Below are positions 1-7,753 of a DNA stretch of 20,058 bases, in pieces. The translations under genes and the position numbers were made by a program. How positions within the stretch are numbered: position 1 is the first letter of the stretch; every line of letters begins with the position of its first letter. The stretch is from a virus, in IMG/VR virus record IMGVR_UViG_3300018079_000043, positions 1 through 20,058 of that record; one strand, given 5' to 3'. Under the pieces are notes generated by a model. That model saw nothing but the letters and a program-made list of their open reading frames with translations. It did no database searches and was not told where the DNA came from.

Positions 1-270
1 CTTCCGCTCGCCGGTGAACAGGCGGGGGGAGCTGATGGCGGTGATCGCCTTCCAGTTGTCGCTGTTGGCCCCGGGCTTGGTCTTCCGGGGGATGGAGTTG
101 TAGAAGGGCGACAGCAGCGGGACGAGCTGCTTCGCCGGCGCCTGGAGGTTGTACCCCACCAGGCCGGTTCCCACGCTGATCGCGCGGGTCAGCTTCGGGT
201 CGGCGAGAGCCTCCCGGGCCGCCTGCATCGATCGCTGGATGGTTTCTTGGGTGATCTGTTGCGCATTCAT
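1..270 (-). CDS. Major capsid protein, N-terminal part (cut by window edge)
   Basis: Only the first 90 residues are present; the frame stays open to base 1. The protein starts MNAQQITQETIQ and continues with a helical stretch and then VGTGLVGYNLQAPAKQLVPL. The last is typical of N-terminal arms of major head proteins in metagenomic tailed phages. The ATG at 270 is preceded by GGAGAG about 11 nt upstream, and the gene begins 26 nt after the protease/scaffold stop. Position supports the call: terminase, portal, protease, then capsid is the standard head-gene order. By family knowledge the product would assemble into the capsid shell under the control of the upstream protease/scaffold. The identity is inferred from context and N-terminal resemblance; the HK97-fold core lies outside the window. 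Confidence 0.7.
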   Translation of the reverse strand, partial: MNAQQITQETIQRSMQAAREALADPKLTRAISVGTGLVGYNLQAPAKQLVPLLSPFYNSIPRKTKPGANSDNWKAITAISSPRLFTGERK

Positions 271-296
271 GGACTTGGTCTCTCCAGAGCCGGAAT

Positions 297-2186
297 TCAG
301 GTCCTCGTACCCTGTCCGGCGGGCGAGGCCCCGGGAGCCAGCAGCGCTGCAGCACGCAGCACGAGCTGGGTCTTCAGGGCCGGGTCAGTCATCGTTTCCG
401 CCATACGCTGAAGCTCTCCGCTCACGGTGACGCGGTCGGCGGGTGTTTCGGTTCCGGCCAGGGTCTTGGTGACCGGGGCGGCCGGTGCGCGCCCGATCGG
501 TGCCGGCTGCGACGCGACCTGTGCCACTCGTTCGTCGATGGAGGCGATCCGGGTCACGAGACCCTTCACCTGCTCCGCGACCTCTCCGAGTGTCTGGAGG
601 ACCTGGTCGTTGCCGGTAGGACTGGAAACTCGTTCGATGGGGGCGGCCGCCGGCGCCGCGGTGGCGGCGGGAGCCGGGGCTGCAGCTGCAGGGGTACGCG
701 CGGGCGCGGGGGGCCTGGCGCCCGTGGAGTGCCGCAGGCCGACCTCCTGGGGGCTCGGGAAGCCGGCCCTCTGGATCGGCGGAGGCGTGGCGCTGGCCAG
801 CCTCTCCTCCTCTGTCTCTCCAGGCCGGCAGGCTCCCGCGCTGCAGGCGCCGCCCATCTTCATGGTGGCGTCGCACAGGGCGTGGCCGAGGTCGTGCATG
901 GTCGCGACGTTGCCCTTCATCTCCTCCTGGCCCATGAGGCGCTCGAGCTGGCCGCGGCTCAGGACCTGGGGGAGCTGGGTGAACCGCTCGAGCTCGCCCT
1001 GCGCGAGACGCTCGGCGGAGTTGGTGAGGGAGGAGAGCTGCTCGCCGAGGCGGGACCCGATGAAATCCAGGATCGACTCGGCCGCCGTCGTGAGAGCGGC
1101 CACGTCCGCCTTCGAAGCCTCGGGGACATCGGACATTCCCGGGGTCGAATACATGACGCTCGAGATCGCCTGGCATAGGGCCGCCAGCGCGGTCAGGCTG
1201 GGCAGGATGGTGTACTCCTGCGATTGACAGGCCCGGAGGATCTCCGGCTCGACCAGGCGCAGGATTTCGCCGAAGCGGGCCGAAGCCGAGTCCGTCTTCA
1301 GGTTTCCGGAGAGGAGCTCGACGCCCTCGCCCAGGGAGACGGCCTCGATGTCCGAGAAATCCTTCACGGCGCGCTGCTCGATCTCGAAATGCGTCGCGTT
1401 GGGGGCGACCTCGGGGACGGCGCGGACCAGGAAGTCGTGCGCGCGCGCCCAGTTGACGGCGGTCCCGGGCATGAACTTCTGCGCATCGAAGCGCAGGGAG
1501 ACGGCCACGCGGGCCATCGCCGGCGTCGACGGAGCGGCCGGTGGGATGACCGGAACAGGGGGCGCGGCCGCGGCGGCCGGGGTGACCTCCTCGGGAGCGG
1601 CCGCGGGCGGTGCAGCTGCAGGCGGCTCAGGGGCGGCCGGTGTCTCGGGGGGCGCCGGATCCTCCGCACGCCGGAAGAGCGTCATCACGGCCCCAGGGCA
1701 GGACGGCTTGTCGGCCAGGGACAGCTCCTGGACCGTGAATGCCGGGACGGTCTCGATCAGCTTGCCATTGCGGCGCTCGAAGACGGACGGCGCGGTCTGG
1801 AGCACGCCGTGCGAGAACCCGGTGTAGACGCGGGCCTTGACCTTCTCCCACTCCTTGTCGTCGGCGACGAAGGCCCCGACGTAGATCCCGCGCTTCTCCT
1901 CGTCGGGCTCGCAGGCGATGACCTTGCCGGCGGCGATCTTCTGGTGCATCGCGCGCAGGTTGCCCTTGCTCTCGCCGTCGGTCAGGCGTTCGAAGTTGTC
2001 GTTCCACTCCGCGTAGGCCTTCTTGCTGGCCTCGAAGGGGAAGACCGTTCCGAAGGTGTCGACCTGGTCGGTCGTGGCGTAGCCCCAGACCTCGCGCTTC
2101 TCCTCGTCGATGCGCGTGATCGGGATGAACATCTGGCGGGGGATGGGTGCGCCGTCCGCGGTGGCGAGAGCTGCCTTCGGTTTCAT
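297..2186 (-). CDS. Prohead protease (XkdF-like) fused to a scaffold-like C-terminus
   Basis: The protein has 629 residues. Residues 17-173 resemble the XkdF-type prohead protease domain (Peptidase_S78_2): FIPITRIDEEKREVWGYATT, then NLRAMHQKIAAGKV with H81, YTGFSHGV with S125-H126, and VQELSLADKPS with S156. These are the candidate catalytic positions of a herpesvirus-type serine protease; which serine is the nucleophile is inferred. A Pro/Ala-rich linker follows (about 178-225), then a mixed domain, then an Ala/Pro-rich tail ending in a predicted coiled coil. A protease of this fold is normally about 200 residues, so the extra 430 probably act as internal scaffold. A small Cys cluster (GGACSAGACRPGE, near residue 450) is unusual. 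ATG at 2186 has GGAGAGAT upstream. A long hairpin separates it from the portal gene. Confidence 0.8.
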   Translation of the reverse strand: MKPKAALATADGAPIPRQMFIPITRIDEEKREVWGYATTDQVDTFGTVFPFEASKKAYAEWNDNFERLTDGESKGNLRAMHQKIAAGKVIACEPDEEKRGIYVGAFVADDKEWEKVKARVYTGFSHGVLQTAPSVFERRNGKLIETVPAFTVQELSLADKPSCPGAVMTLFRRAEDPAPPETPAAPEPPAAAPPAAAPEEVTPAAAAAPPVPVIPPAAPSTPAMARVAVSLRFDAQKFMPGTAVNWARAHDFLVRAVPEVAPNATHFEIEQRAVKDFSDIEAVSLGEGVELLSGNLKTDSASARFGEILRLVEPEILRACQSQEYTILPSLTALAALCQAISSVMYSTPGMSDVPEASKADVAALTTAAESILDFIGSRLGEQLSSLTNSAERLAQGELERFTQLPQVLSRGQLERLMGQEEMKGNVATMHDLGHALCDATMKMGGACSAGACRPGETEEERLASATPPPIQRAGFPSPQEVGLRHSTGARPPAPARTPAAAAPAPAATAAPAAAPIERVSSPTGNDQVLQTLGEVAEQVKGLVTRIASIDERVAQVASQPAPIGRAPAAPVTKTLAGTETPADRVTVSGELQRMAETMTDPALKTQLVLRAAALLAPGASPAGQGTRT

Positions 2187-2202
2187 CGATCTCTCCGTGA
2201 CC

Positions 2203-2258
2203 CCAAAAGAAAAGGGCCTGTCGAGGTGTCGGCCCCGACAGGCCCTTGAATCTTTTGG
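2203..2258 (-). terminator. Long hairpin with U-rich flank between portal and protease genes
   Basis: A perfect 12-bp stem (2212-2223 with 2236-2247) closes a 12-nt loop. A further 8-bp outer stem (2203-2210 with 2251-2258) lies beyond a small asymmetric internal loop. Read on the minus strand, the GC-rich inner stem is followed by TTTTCTTTT, the form of an intrinsic terminator. It falls between portal stop and protease start, where genes to either side are co-oriented and should be made together. It may therefore act as a partial terminator, a processing site or an mRNA-stabilising structure that sets portal versus capsid dosage. Confidence 0.65.
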
Positions 2259-2321
2259 TCTCGGTTGTGAGAGCCGCTGCGCTGGCCGGCGCCGCGGCGG
2301 AACTACGTCTCCGTCAGTCCG

Positions 2322-4790
2322 TCATGCGGCCTCCTCGGCCGCTTCTACATTCGGCGCGAAGTCCCGGCGGCAGTGGGGATGCCCGACCGGGTACTCGTTG
2401 AACTTGTCCAGCGTCCAGGTCTCCCCGTTCACGCCGCGCTGCCCGTCGTCGTGCCCGTCCTCGAGGCAGCCTGGCCCGTCCAGGACCGTTCCAGTCTCGA
2501 CGCCGGCGGCGCGGTAGGTCTCGGCCGCTCCCTGGTTCACCGCGATTGCCACCTCGGTCCGGGCGATCATGTCGGCGCGGGTGTCCCAGATGGCGCCGCT
2601 CTCGAGCTCCGCGGCGAGCTGCTTGCCGGTCCAGCCCTCCTCGGTCGCCTTGGCGACGACGTCGTGGATCCGCTGGCGCACCGTCTTGGACACGGCCCAC
2701 TCGGCATTCGGGTTTTTCACCAGGGTGCCGTCCTCGAGGCGGCGCATCCCGACGAGCTCGGCCGCGCGCTCCTCGGCGTAGGCGGTGGCAGCCTCGTCCA
2801 GGAGGCCGAAGGAGACCCCCTCCCCCGGGATCTGCTGCTCGGCGAGCGTCCCCCCCTCGGCGAAGGCGTCAGCCAGGCGAGGCTCGACCTTCCCCTGGAA
2901 GACCTCCCACTGCATGGCCTTGTCGATCTCGTCGTCGGGGGGCTGGCCAGCGCCCGACTCGTCGCCGGCGGCGCGCTCCTGGGCGGGCTCCTGGTAGTAG
3001 CGGAGGGCCAGGGCGGCGATCTCGGGGGCCCGGTCCTTGAAGTGGGCCAGGGCCTCAGCGCGCAGGCTCCGCTCGAGCCGGATCCGCTTCCTGGCCTGCA
3101 GGAGGGGCCGGCGCGCCCGGGCGAGGACGTGGAAGCCCCACAGGACGTCTTCCCTCGAGGAGGCGTGCTGCAGCCATTCGGAGAGCGCCAGGCGCACGGC
3201 GCTGGGGATGGCGGTGGTCTCGAAGGCCCGGCGCGCCCGACCCTTCTCGACGTCCTTGAGGGCGACCTTGCGCCAGCGCTTCAGGTCATCCTGGGCGGCG
3301 CGCGCGAGCCCCGGGATGGCCAGGCGCTCGGTGACGGGAGCGTCCTTCTCCTTCCCCTTGGCCGGCGGGTCGCCCGCGGCGGGGTCCTCACCGTCCCCCG
3401 GCGGTGTGGCGTCCGGGGCCATCGCCTGGCGCTGCTCGTCGCTCAGAGCCTTCTTCCCTTCGGACTCCCGGACCTCGTCCTCGGTGTAGATGCCCAGCTC
3501 GACGTACTTCGCGTTCTTCTCGAGCTGCAGGCGCTCGTCGGCCTCTTTCTCCTCTTTCCAGATGAACTCGATGCCCTCGAACCCCAGGAACTCCTCGATC
3601 TCCTGGTTCAGGATCCCGGCGATGAACCCCTTCCGGACCTTGGTGCCCGAGTCGGATTCGCCGGCGTCGGCCTGCTCGCCCGTGGCCCGGTTCATCATCT
3701 GGACCACGGGCAGCGGGGACACGTTGAAGGCGGCATAGATGTCGCGCTTCAAGGCTTCGTCGAACTCGCGGGACCAGGTGTCGTGGCCCCGGGGGTTCTC
3801 GAGACCGGTCCCCTCGCCTCCGGCCATGAGTCGGAGCCTCGATCGGAGCTGAGGATTGCCCACCAAGAGCTGGTCGAGGATGGTCTGCGCCTGGTCGATC
3901 TGTTCGGGCGACCAGGTCTCCGGGCATTTCCAGAAGGCCTCGGGGACATTGCCCTCGGTGTAGAAGCCGAGGTAATGCAGGTAGCGTCGCACGTAGAGGT
4001 TGATCGTGGGGATCAGCCGCTCGATGGGGCCTTCCCCATACGGCGTCCACGTGCGCGGGAACATCGGCTTGTAGACGAGCTCGGCCTTCGCCACCCGATC
4101 CGGCTGGAATGGATCGGGCGTGTGCCAGGGCATCGTGAACTCGGACTCGACGCGGCCGAACCCCACCTGCTGGTACGCGGGGAAGGGCGGCGCCGGCGGG
4201 ATGCCGTGGAAGTCCACCAACGGCTTGATCGTCGAGCCGTCCAGGATCAGGAGCGCGTGCGGCGTGCCGTCCATGAGGCGCTGGCGATAGATGGAGAGGG
4301 CGTCGATGACCAGGACCTCGTCCATGAGCATGGCCAGCCAGGCCTGAAAGTCGTGGTGGCGGTCGGGCCGTTTCAGGAATTCCTTCACCTCGGCGATCGC
4401 GCTCGTCTCTGATTGGCTGTTGTCGTCCTTCGCCTTCACGTCCCATCCGAAGCCGAGGACCTCGCCCTTGACGTCCTGCATCGCATTCTTCACGGGGTCG
4501 CAGATGGAGGCGAGGTTGCGCAGGATCTGGAAGGGGGTGAGGCCGCCCGTCTCCCCGCGCGGCGTGAAGGCCAGGTTGTAGCCGGCCCAAGGGAACCACT
4601 GGCGCGGCTCGGTGCCAGTCGGAAGGGCGGGCTTGAGCGGCTGGCCAGGCGGCAGCTCGCGCCCGGTGAAAGGATTGTCCGCGCCGCCAATCGGCCGATT
4701 GTCCGGCCCGTAGAGGATCGGAGCCAGGGCCGTCTTCACGTTGAGCGGGGTCTTCGAGATCGCCTGGCCTGGGTTCAGGGCGGGGCTCAC
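2322..4790 (-). CDS. Portal protein fused to a MuF-like head morphogenesis domain
   Basis: This 822-residue protein is much longer than an ordinary portal (about 400-550). Roughly residues 20-450 are portal-like, with the YGEGPIERLIPTINLYVRRY helix region typical of these rings and an acidic, lysine-rich linker near 440-490. The segment after that (LKRWRKVALKDVEKGRARRAFE) matches the variable middle of many long portals. About residues 610-815 look like the Mu gpF head-morphogenesis domain: MIARTEVAIAVNQGAAETY, then GPGCLEDGHDDGQ and the Cys/His end PVGHPHCRRDF. The portal forms the dodecameric DNA gate and MuF proteins act in early head assembly. ATG at 4790 overlaps the terminase stop by 4 nt (ATGA). 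A single open frame covers both parts, so the fusion is read directly. Confidence 0.85.
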   Translation of the reverse strand: MSPALNPGQAISKTPLNVKTALAPILYGPDNRPIGGADNPFTGRELPPGQPLKPALPTGTEPRQWFPWAGYNLAFTPRGETGGLTPFQILRNLASICDPVKNAMQDVKGEVLGFGWDVKAKDDNSQSETSAIAEVKEFLKRPDRHHDFQAWLAMLMDEVLVIDALSIYRQRLMDGTPHALLILDGSTIKPLVDFHGIPPAPPFPAYQQVGFGRVESEFTMPWHTPDPFQPDRVAKAELVYKPMFPRTWTPYGEGPIERLIPTINLYVRRYLHYLGFYTEGNVPEAFWKCPETWSPEQIDQAQTILDQLLVGNPQLRSRLRLMAGGEGTGLENPRGHDTWSREFDEALKRDIYAAFNVSPLPVVQMMNRATGEQADAGESDSGTKVRKGFIAGILNQEIEEFLGFEGIEFIWKEEKEADERLQLEKNAKYVELGIYTEDEVRESEGKKALSDEQRQAMAPDATPPGDGEDPAAGDPPAKGKEKDAPVTERLAIPGLARAAQDDLKRWRKVALKDVEKGRARRAFETTAIPSAVRLALSEWLQHASSREDVLWGFHVLARARRPLLQARKRIRLERSLRAEALAHFKDRAPEIAALALRYYQEPAQERAAGDESGAGQPPDDEIDKAMQWEVFQGKVEPRLADAFAEGGTLAEQQIPGEGVSFGLLDEAATAYAEERAAELVGMRRLEDGTLVKNPNAEWAVSKTVRQRIHDVVAKATEEGWTGKQLAAELESGAIWDTRADMIARTEVAIAVNQGAAETYRAAGVETGTVLDGPGCLEDGHDDGQRGVNGETWTLDKFNEYPVGHPHCRRDFAPNVEAAEEAA

Positions 4791-6199
4791 TTCGGATTCT
4801 TCTCCGCTTCCTGCATGCGTGCGAGCTGGCGCTTCATCATCTCGATGTACGCCGCGGCCCCCGAGGTCGCGGACCCGACTGCAATGAGGAGGGCCATGAC
4901 GATGTCATCTTTCGCGCCCGCTGGCGCTCCGAACGTCCACGTCTGCGTCTTCGGGTTCTGCTGGGACTCGTAAACCGTCAGCTCATTCAACATCGCCGCG
5001 ATCTTGGGGATTGTCAAGCCGCCCTTGTCCAGGCGGTTCAGGACCTCGAAGACCGCGGTCCTCTTGTTCAGGTTGTCCGTCTCCCAGCCCTGCACCTTCT
5101 TGTAGAGCCTCGCCACCTCGTTGAAGATGACCAGACCGAGCCCGTTCTTCTCGACGACGATCTGCGGCTCGTTCCACAGCTGCTCGTCCCCCTTCTTGCC
5201 GGCGGAGGTCCTCCACAGCTTCGAATACTCGACGATCTTCGCCGGGAGGCCGGTCGTGTCCCCAGGGCGGTCCCGGTAGTAATCGCTGATGCTGAAGCAG
5301 TTGAGGCAGAGGGGTGCGCCGACGGTGTAGTCCGACGTCACGCCGATGTCCCAGGCCACCAGGTAGGAGTGCCCGGGGTGCGGCGTCTTGTCGGGGGCGA
5401 TGAGCTTCCCCTCCTTCTCGAGCTTCTTGACCACGGCCCCGAAGATGCTCTTCTCGGGGACCGCCCAGTCCGCGTCGTACAGGCGGGCGAACTCGAAGGG
5501 CTGGAGGGTGCGCCGCTCGTTCTCGATGAAGTAGACGTAGCGGACCTGGTTCTCAGGGGAGAGCGCGTCGTGCCGCGTCTTCCAGGTCCACTTGAGGACG
5601 TCCCAGTAGCCCTCGCCCTTCTCCTTCTCCTCGGTCGCCTGCTGATGCAGCAGCCAGAACTCGGAGCCCGAGGCGGCTGGGTTGCCGATGTACCTGGCCG
5701 GGCCCAGGTAGGCCGATCGACGCGAGCTGATGATGGCGCGCGCGGCCGAGGTGAGAAGGCCCGCCTCGTCGACGACCAGGCCGTAGATGGAATCCCCCTG
5801 CAGGTTGGCCGGGTTCTTCCAGGACCTGCACTCGATCCGCGCCCCGTTGATGAGGCGCAGGATCATCTTGCCGTCGGTGAAGCCCTGGCGCCCGGGCAGG
5901 AGGATTCCCGCCGACTGGGCGATGCGCTTCATCGTCTCGTAGCCGTTGTTGGCCTGCTTCTTCGTGGGGGCGCACCACCAGTTCAGAGTCCCGGGGTGCT
6001 CCCATGCGGTGGCCAGGAGCCAGCAGGCGCACGCGAAGGTTTTCCCGATCTGCGTGGCCGAGACGATGACGAGCTCCCAGGCGCGGGAGCTGACGAGCCT
6101 GACCTGGTAGGGGAAGAGCGGGGGTAGGACGAACTCGACGACGTTCCCGGGGGCTACCTCTTGTCGTGGAGGAGTAGCTGGCGGAGCCGCTCGTGCCAC
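4787..6199 (-). CDS. terL: Terminase large subunit (packaging ATPase/nuclease)
   Basis: The protein has 470 residues from the GTG at 6199. It has Walker A SATQIGKT (47-54) and Walker B LVVDE (141-145). The RNase H-like nuclease acids are D284 in VAWDIG, E350 in IVVEKNG and D431/D432 in GAKDD. Both the packaging motor and the headful or cos-cutting nuclease therefore look intact. The frame stays open to an ATG at 6340. That longer start would almost completely overlap the Zn-finger gene and would add only Arg-rich shadow sequence, so I prefer 6199, although its ribosome site is weak. It is followed by the portal gene with an ATGA overlap. Function is secure; the exact start is not. Confidence 0.93.
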   Translation of the reverse strand: MARAAPPATPPRQEVAPGNVVEFVLPPLFPYQVRLVSSRAWELVIVSATQIGKTFACACWLLATAWEHPGTLNWWCAPTKKQANNGYETMKRIAQSAGILLPGRQGFTDGKMILRLINGARIECRSWKNPANLQGDSIYGLVVDEAGLLTSAARAIISSRRSAYLGPARYIGNPAASGSEFWLLHQQATEEKEKGEGYWDVLKWTWKTRHDALSPENQVRYVYFIENERRTLQPFEFARLYDADWAVPEKSIFGAVVKKLEKEGKLIAPDKTPHPGHSYLVAWDIGVTSDYTVGAPLCLNCFSISDYYRDRPGDTTGLPAKIVEYSKLWRTSAGKKGDEQLWNEPQIVVEKNGLGLVIFNEVARLYKKVQGWETDNLNKRTAVFEVLNRLDKGGLTIPKIAAMLNELTVYESQQNPKTQTWTFGAPAGAKDDIVMALLIAVGSATSGAAAYIEMMKRQLARMQEAEKNPK

Positions 6200-6363
6200 C
6201 CGAGGATCCAGGCGCGGACGGCGCGCTGCTTTCTCAGGCCGGCCATCGTGATCTCGGCGCACCGATCGCACACGTCGGTGCCCTGTGTCCGCTCGCCGCG
6301 CGCTTGCTCGTCCGGGAGGTCTCGGCGACACTGCCGGCATCGGCTATCCCTTGGCCGGGGCAT
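6154..6363 (-). CDS. Small zinc-finger-like protein beside the terminase
   Basis: This 69-residue protein has two CxxC pairs about 24 residues apart (CRQC near residue 9 and CDRC near residue 35) in an Arg-rich N-terminal half. This is the layout of a small zinc ribbon. The second half is basic and helical (RAWILGWHERLRQLLLHDK). It overlaps the end of the small terminase candidate by 20 nt and the start of the large terminase by 46 nt, so it sits inside the packaging cassette and may bind DNA or bridge terminase subunits. That role is inference. Composition resembles a real protein better than the competing terminase-frame extension does. Confidence 0.6.
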   Translation of the reverse strand: MPRPRDSRCRQCRRDLPDEQARGERTQGTDVCDRCAEITMAGLRKQRAVRAWILGWHERLRQLLLHDKR

Positions 6364-6688
6364 CGCCGCTCTTCTTCTTCAAGGGGGGAGCCAGGGCCGA
6401 CTCGCCGGTGGAGAGCGTGCTCTTGAAGATGGTGCCTTCCGCGAAGCTGTCGCCGACGATCTCGTGACGGTCGGTGAGGCCCTTCCACTTCCCGACCTGG
6501 ATGAGCATCTGGACGTCGCCCGCCTCGCAGGCCTTCTTCACCTTCTCGAAGAACCAGGCGTCGGGGAGCTGCTCGTCGAGGCCCTGGCGCAGGAGGATGG
6601 TCCGGTTGTTCTGGCGTCCAGCTGGTCGGCCGGCGCCCTCGCGCTTCCCCCCCCGCCCCTTGCCCTTGCCGCTCCCGCGCTTAGCCAT
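6344..6688 (-). CDS. Terminase small subunit candidate
   Basis: The protein has 114 residues and begins MAKRGSGKGKGRGGKREGAGRP, containing the GGKREGAGRP(K/A)G basic motif that opens many phage small terminases and terminase-neighbouring proteins. A helical centre follows (DEQLPDAWFFEKVKKACEAGDVQMLIQVGKWKGL, split here by function only), then a Lys/Pro tail. Small terminases recognise the packaging site and hand DNA to TerL. The location directly upstream of the large terminase supports this. I cannot see a confident HTH, so another DNA-binding packaging accessory is possible. ATG at 6688 lies 3 nt after the previous stop, with GAGGG close by. Confidence 0.6.
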   Translation of the reverse strand: MAKRGSGKGKGRGGKREGAGRPAGRQNNRTILLRQGLDEQLPDAWFFEKVKKACEAGDVQMLIQVGKWKGLTDRHEIVGDSFAEGTIFKSTLSTGESALAPPLKKKSGDAPAKG

Positions 6689-6691
6689 CCC

Positions 6692-7057
6692 TCACCACCA
6701 CCGGGGGACGTCGAGGGCCTGGCCATCCTGGATGTCGAGGCAGAGCTCGCAGCCTGGCGCTGTGCACTTGACGTAGCCGTGCGCGGTGACGCGGCCCGTC
6801 GTCGGGACCCACAGGCTCACGCCATCGCCGAACTTCAGGTGGTGCAGGCAGCGCGGGCATTCGAAGGTCAGGTTGACGATCGTGCCGGCGTCATCGCGGA
6901 GCGGCGTGCACAGGACGCGGCGGCCGCGGTACGAGAAGCTGATGCAGATCGGGAAAGCGATGGGGCCAGGAGCGGGAGGGGGGGCTTCAACCTCGAGGGG
7001 AACGACCTGAGGCGGCTCGGGTCTTTGCCTGATTGACAGGCGCTGGGTCCGGGCCAT
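6692..7057 (-). CDS. Cys-rich (zinc-ribbon-like) protein, first gene of the late block
   Basis: From ATG 7057 the protein has 121 residues. An N-terminal Pro-rich region (PEPPQVVPLEVEAPPPAPGP) leads into a beta-rich domain with CPRCLHHLKFGDG, then CTAPGCELCLD. The Cys spacing is CxxC followed by CxxxxCxxC, as in a zinc ribbon. The same frame extends to a TTG at 7090, but the added residues are Gly/Pro-rich and the ATG is the more ordinary start. It is the first gene after a 228-nt gap with a candidate promoter. I do not recognise a specific family; nucleic-acid binding is an inference from the Cys pattern. Confidence 0.6.
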   Translation of the reverse strand: MARTQRLSIRQRPEPPQVVPLEVEAPPPAPGPIAFPICISFSYRGRRVLCTPLRDDAGTIVNLTFECPRCLHHLKFGDGVSLWVPTTGRVTAHGYVKCTAPGCELCLDIQDGQALDVPRWW

Positions 7058-7285
7058 AGAAGGGGGCCTGTAAGGGTTGGGGCCCCCCAAGACCCCCGTC
7101 TATGTCTCTGAGAATCGGTCGCTTGCGCGGCGCCCGACGACGCGTGGGAGTAAGTCTACAGGTCCGTCCCCGCGCCTTCAACATCGGGGTTTTACGGGGC
7201 GGGTGTCAAGCGGATCAGTGGGGGCTGTGCTCTCCGGGCGGGAGGGACATCTTTGATTTCCAAGGGGACGGGGGTTGATATTTGA
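7058..7285. other. Intergenic control region ahead of the late genes
   Basis: This 228-nt gap is the only sizeable break within the gene block. It holds the candidate promoter at 7153-7181 and an isolated TTGACA (minus strand, 7209-7204) without a clear -10. A GGGG/CCCC-rich dyad (7078-7091) lies near the TTG alternative start. A 10-bp palindrome TTTGATCAAA (7281-7290) overlaps the RusA stop and could be an operator half-site. A minus-strand open frame through it (7184 to 6987) is Arg/Pro-rich and I treat it as chance. Confidence 0.5.
7153..7181 (-). promoter_or_regulatory. Candidate late promoter (TTGAAG, 17 nt, TAGACT)
   Basis: On the minus strand TTGAAG (7181-7176) and TAGACT (7158-7153) are separated by exactly 17 nt. 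Each matches the sigma70 consensus at four of six positions. Predicted start is near 7146, about 90 nt before the first gene of the terminase/head block, in the one wide gap of the region. It would allow the packaging and head genes to be expressed apart from the replication genes. No experimental support. Confidence 0.4.
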
Positions 7286-7753
7286 TCAAACGCCCTGCGC
7301 CCTGGCGCGCCGCCGCTTCTTCACCGGTGGGAGCGGCTCGCAGCCGGGCAGGTGAGCCGTCCTCACCGCCGGGCCCGGGAGGTCCTCGATCTCGAACCAG
7401 GTGGATGGGGCGATCTCCTCGGGCGGGATGGCCAGGCGCTGCACCGGCTTCTCCAGCTCGAGCAGATCGGGCTCGTCGTCCACGAACCATCCCTTCTTCG
7501 CCATGATGTCGATGATGGCGGCGCAGGAGTAGTAGACGTTGCCGGTGTCGAACTTCCGCTCCTTCGTGGTCATCAGGCGCACGATGGTCAGGCGGCGGGG
7601 ACCGACCGCGCGCTGTCGCTCGTCCGGGTCTGGGATGGCGATCCACCACTCGCGCTGCAGGGCCTTGAAGCAGAAGAAGGCGCGGTTGCCGTAGCTCGGC
7701 GTCAAGGTATTTTTATAAGGGAGGCGGAGAGGGATCCTTATCTGGATCTTCAT
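7286..7753 (-). CDS. RusA-like Holliday junction resolvase
   Basis: The protein has 155 residues. The RusA pattern is visible: FDTGN (D69, N72), then IIDIM (D82), then GWFVDDEPD (D92, D93). This is the same order as the D-x-x-N, D and DD metal-binding residues of RusA-family nucleases, which cut four-way junctions as dimers. A basic tail (PVKKRRRARAQGV) could add DNA affinity. The start TGATG overlaps the HNH stop by 1 nt. In phages such enzymes resolve recombination intermediates before packaging. Divergence is high, so the family call rests on motif order and spacing. The stop lies within the palindrome TTTGATCAAA. Confidence 0.65.
   Translation of the reverse strand: MKIQIRIPLRLPYKNTLTPSYGNRAFFCFKALQREWWIAIPDPDERQRAVGPRRLTIVRLMTTKERKFDTGNVYYSCAAIIDIMAKKGWFVDDEPDLLELEKPVQRLAIPPEEIAPSTWFEIEDLPGPAVRTAHLPGCEPLPPVKKRRRARAQGV

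Noticed and set aside
2373-4412. Plus-strand frame of 679 residues
   Set aside because: Antisense shadow of the portal-MuF gene; Leu/Gly/Arg/Asp-rich low-complexity composition and no motif.
6200-6340. N-terminal extension of the large terminase to ATG 6340
   Set aside because: Adds 47 Arg/Pro-rich residues without terminase similarity and would bury the small Zn-finger gene.
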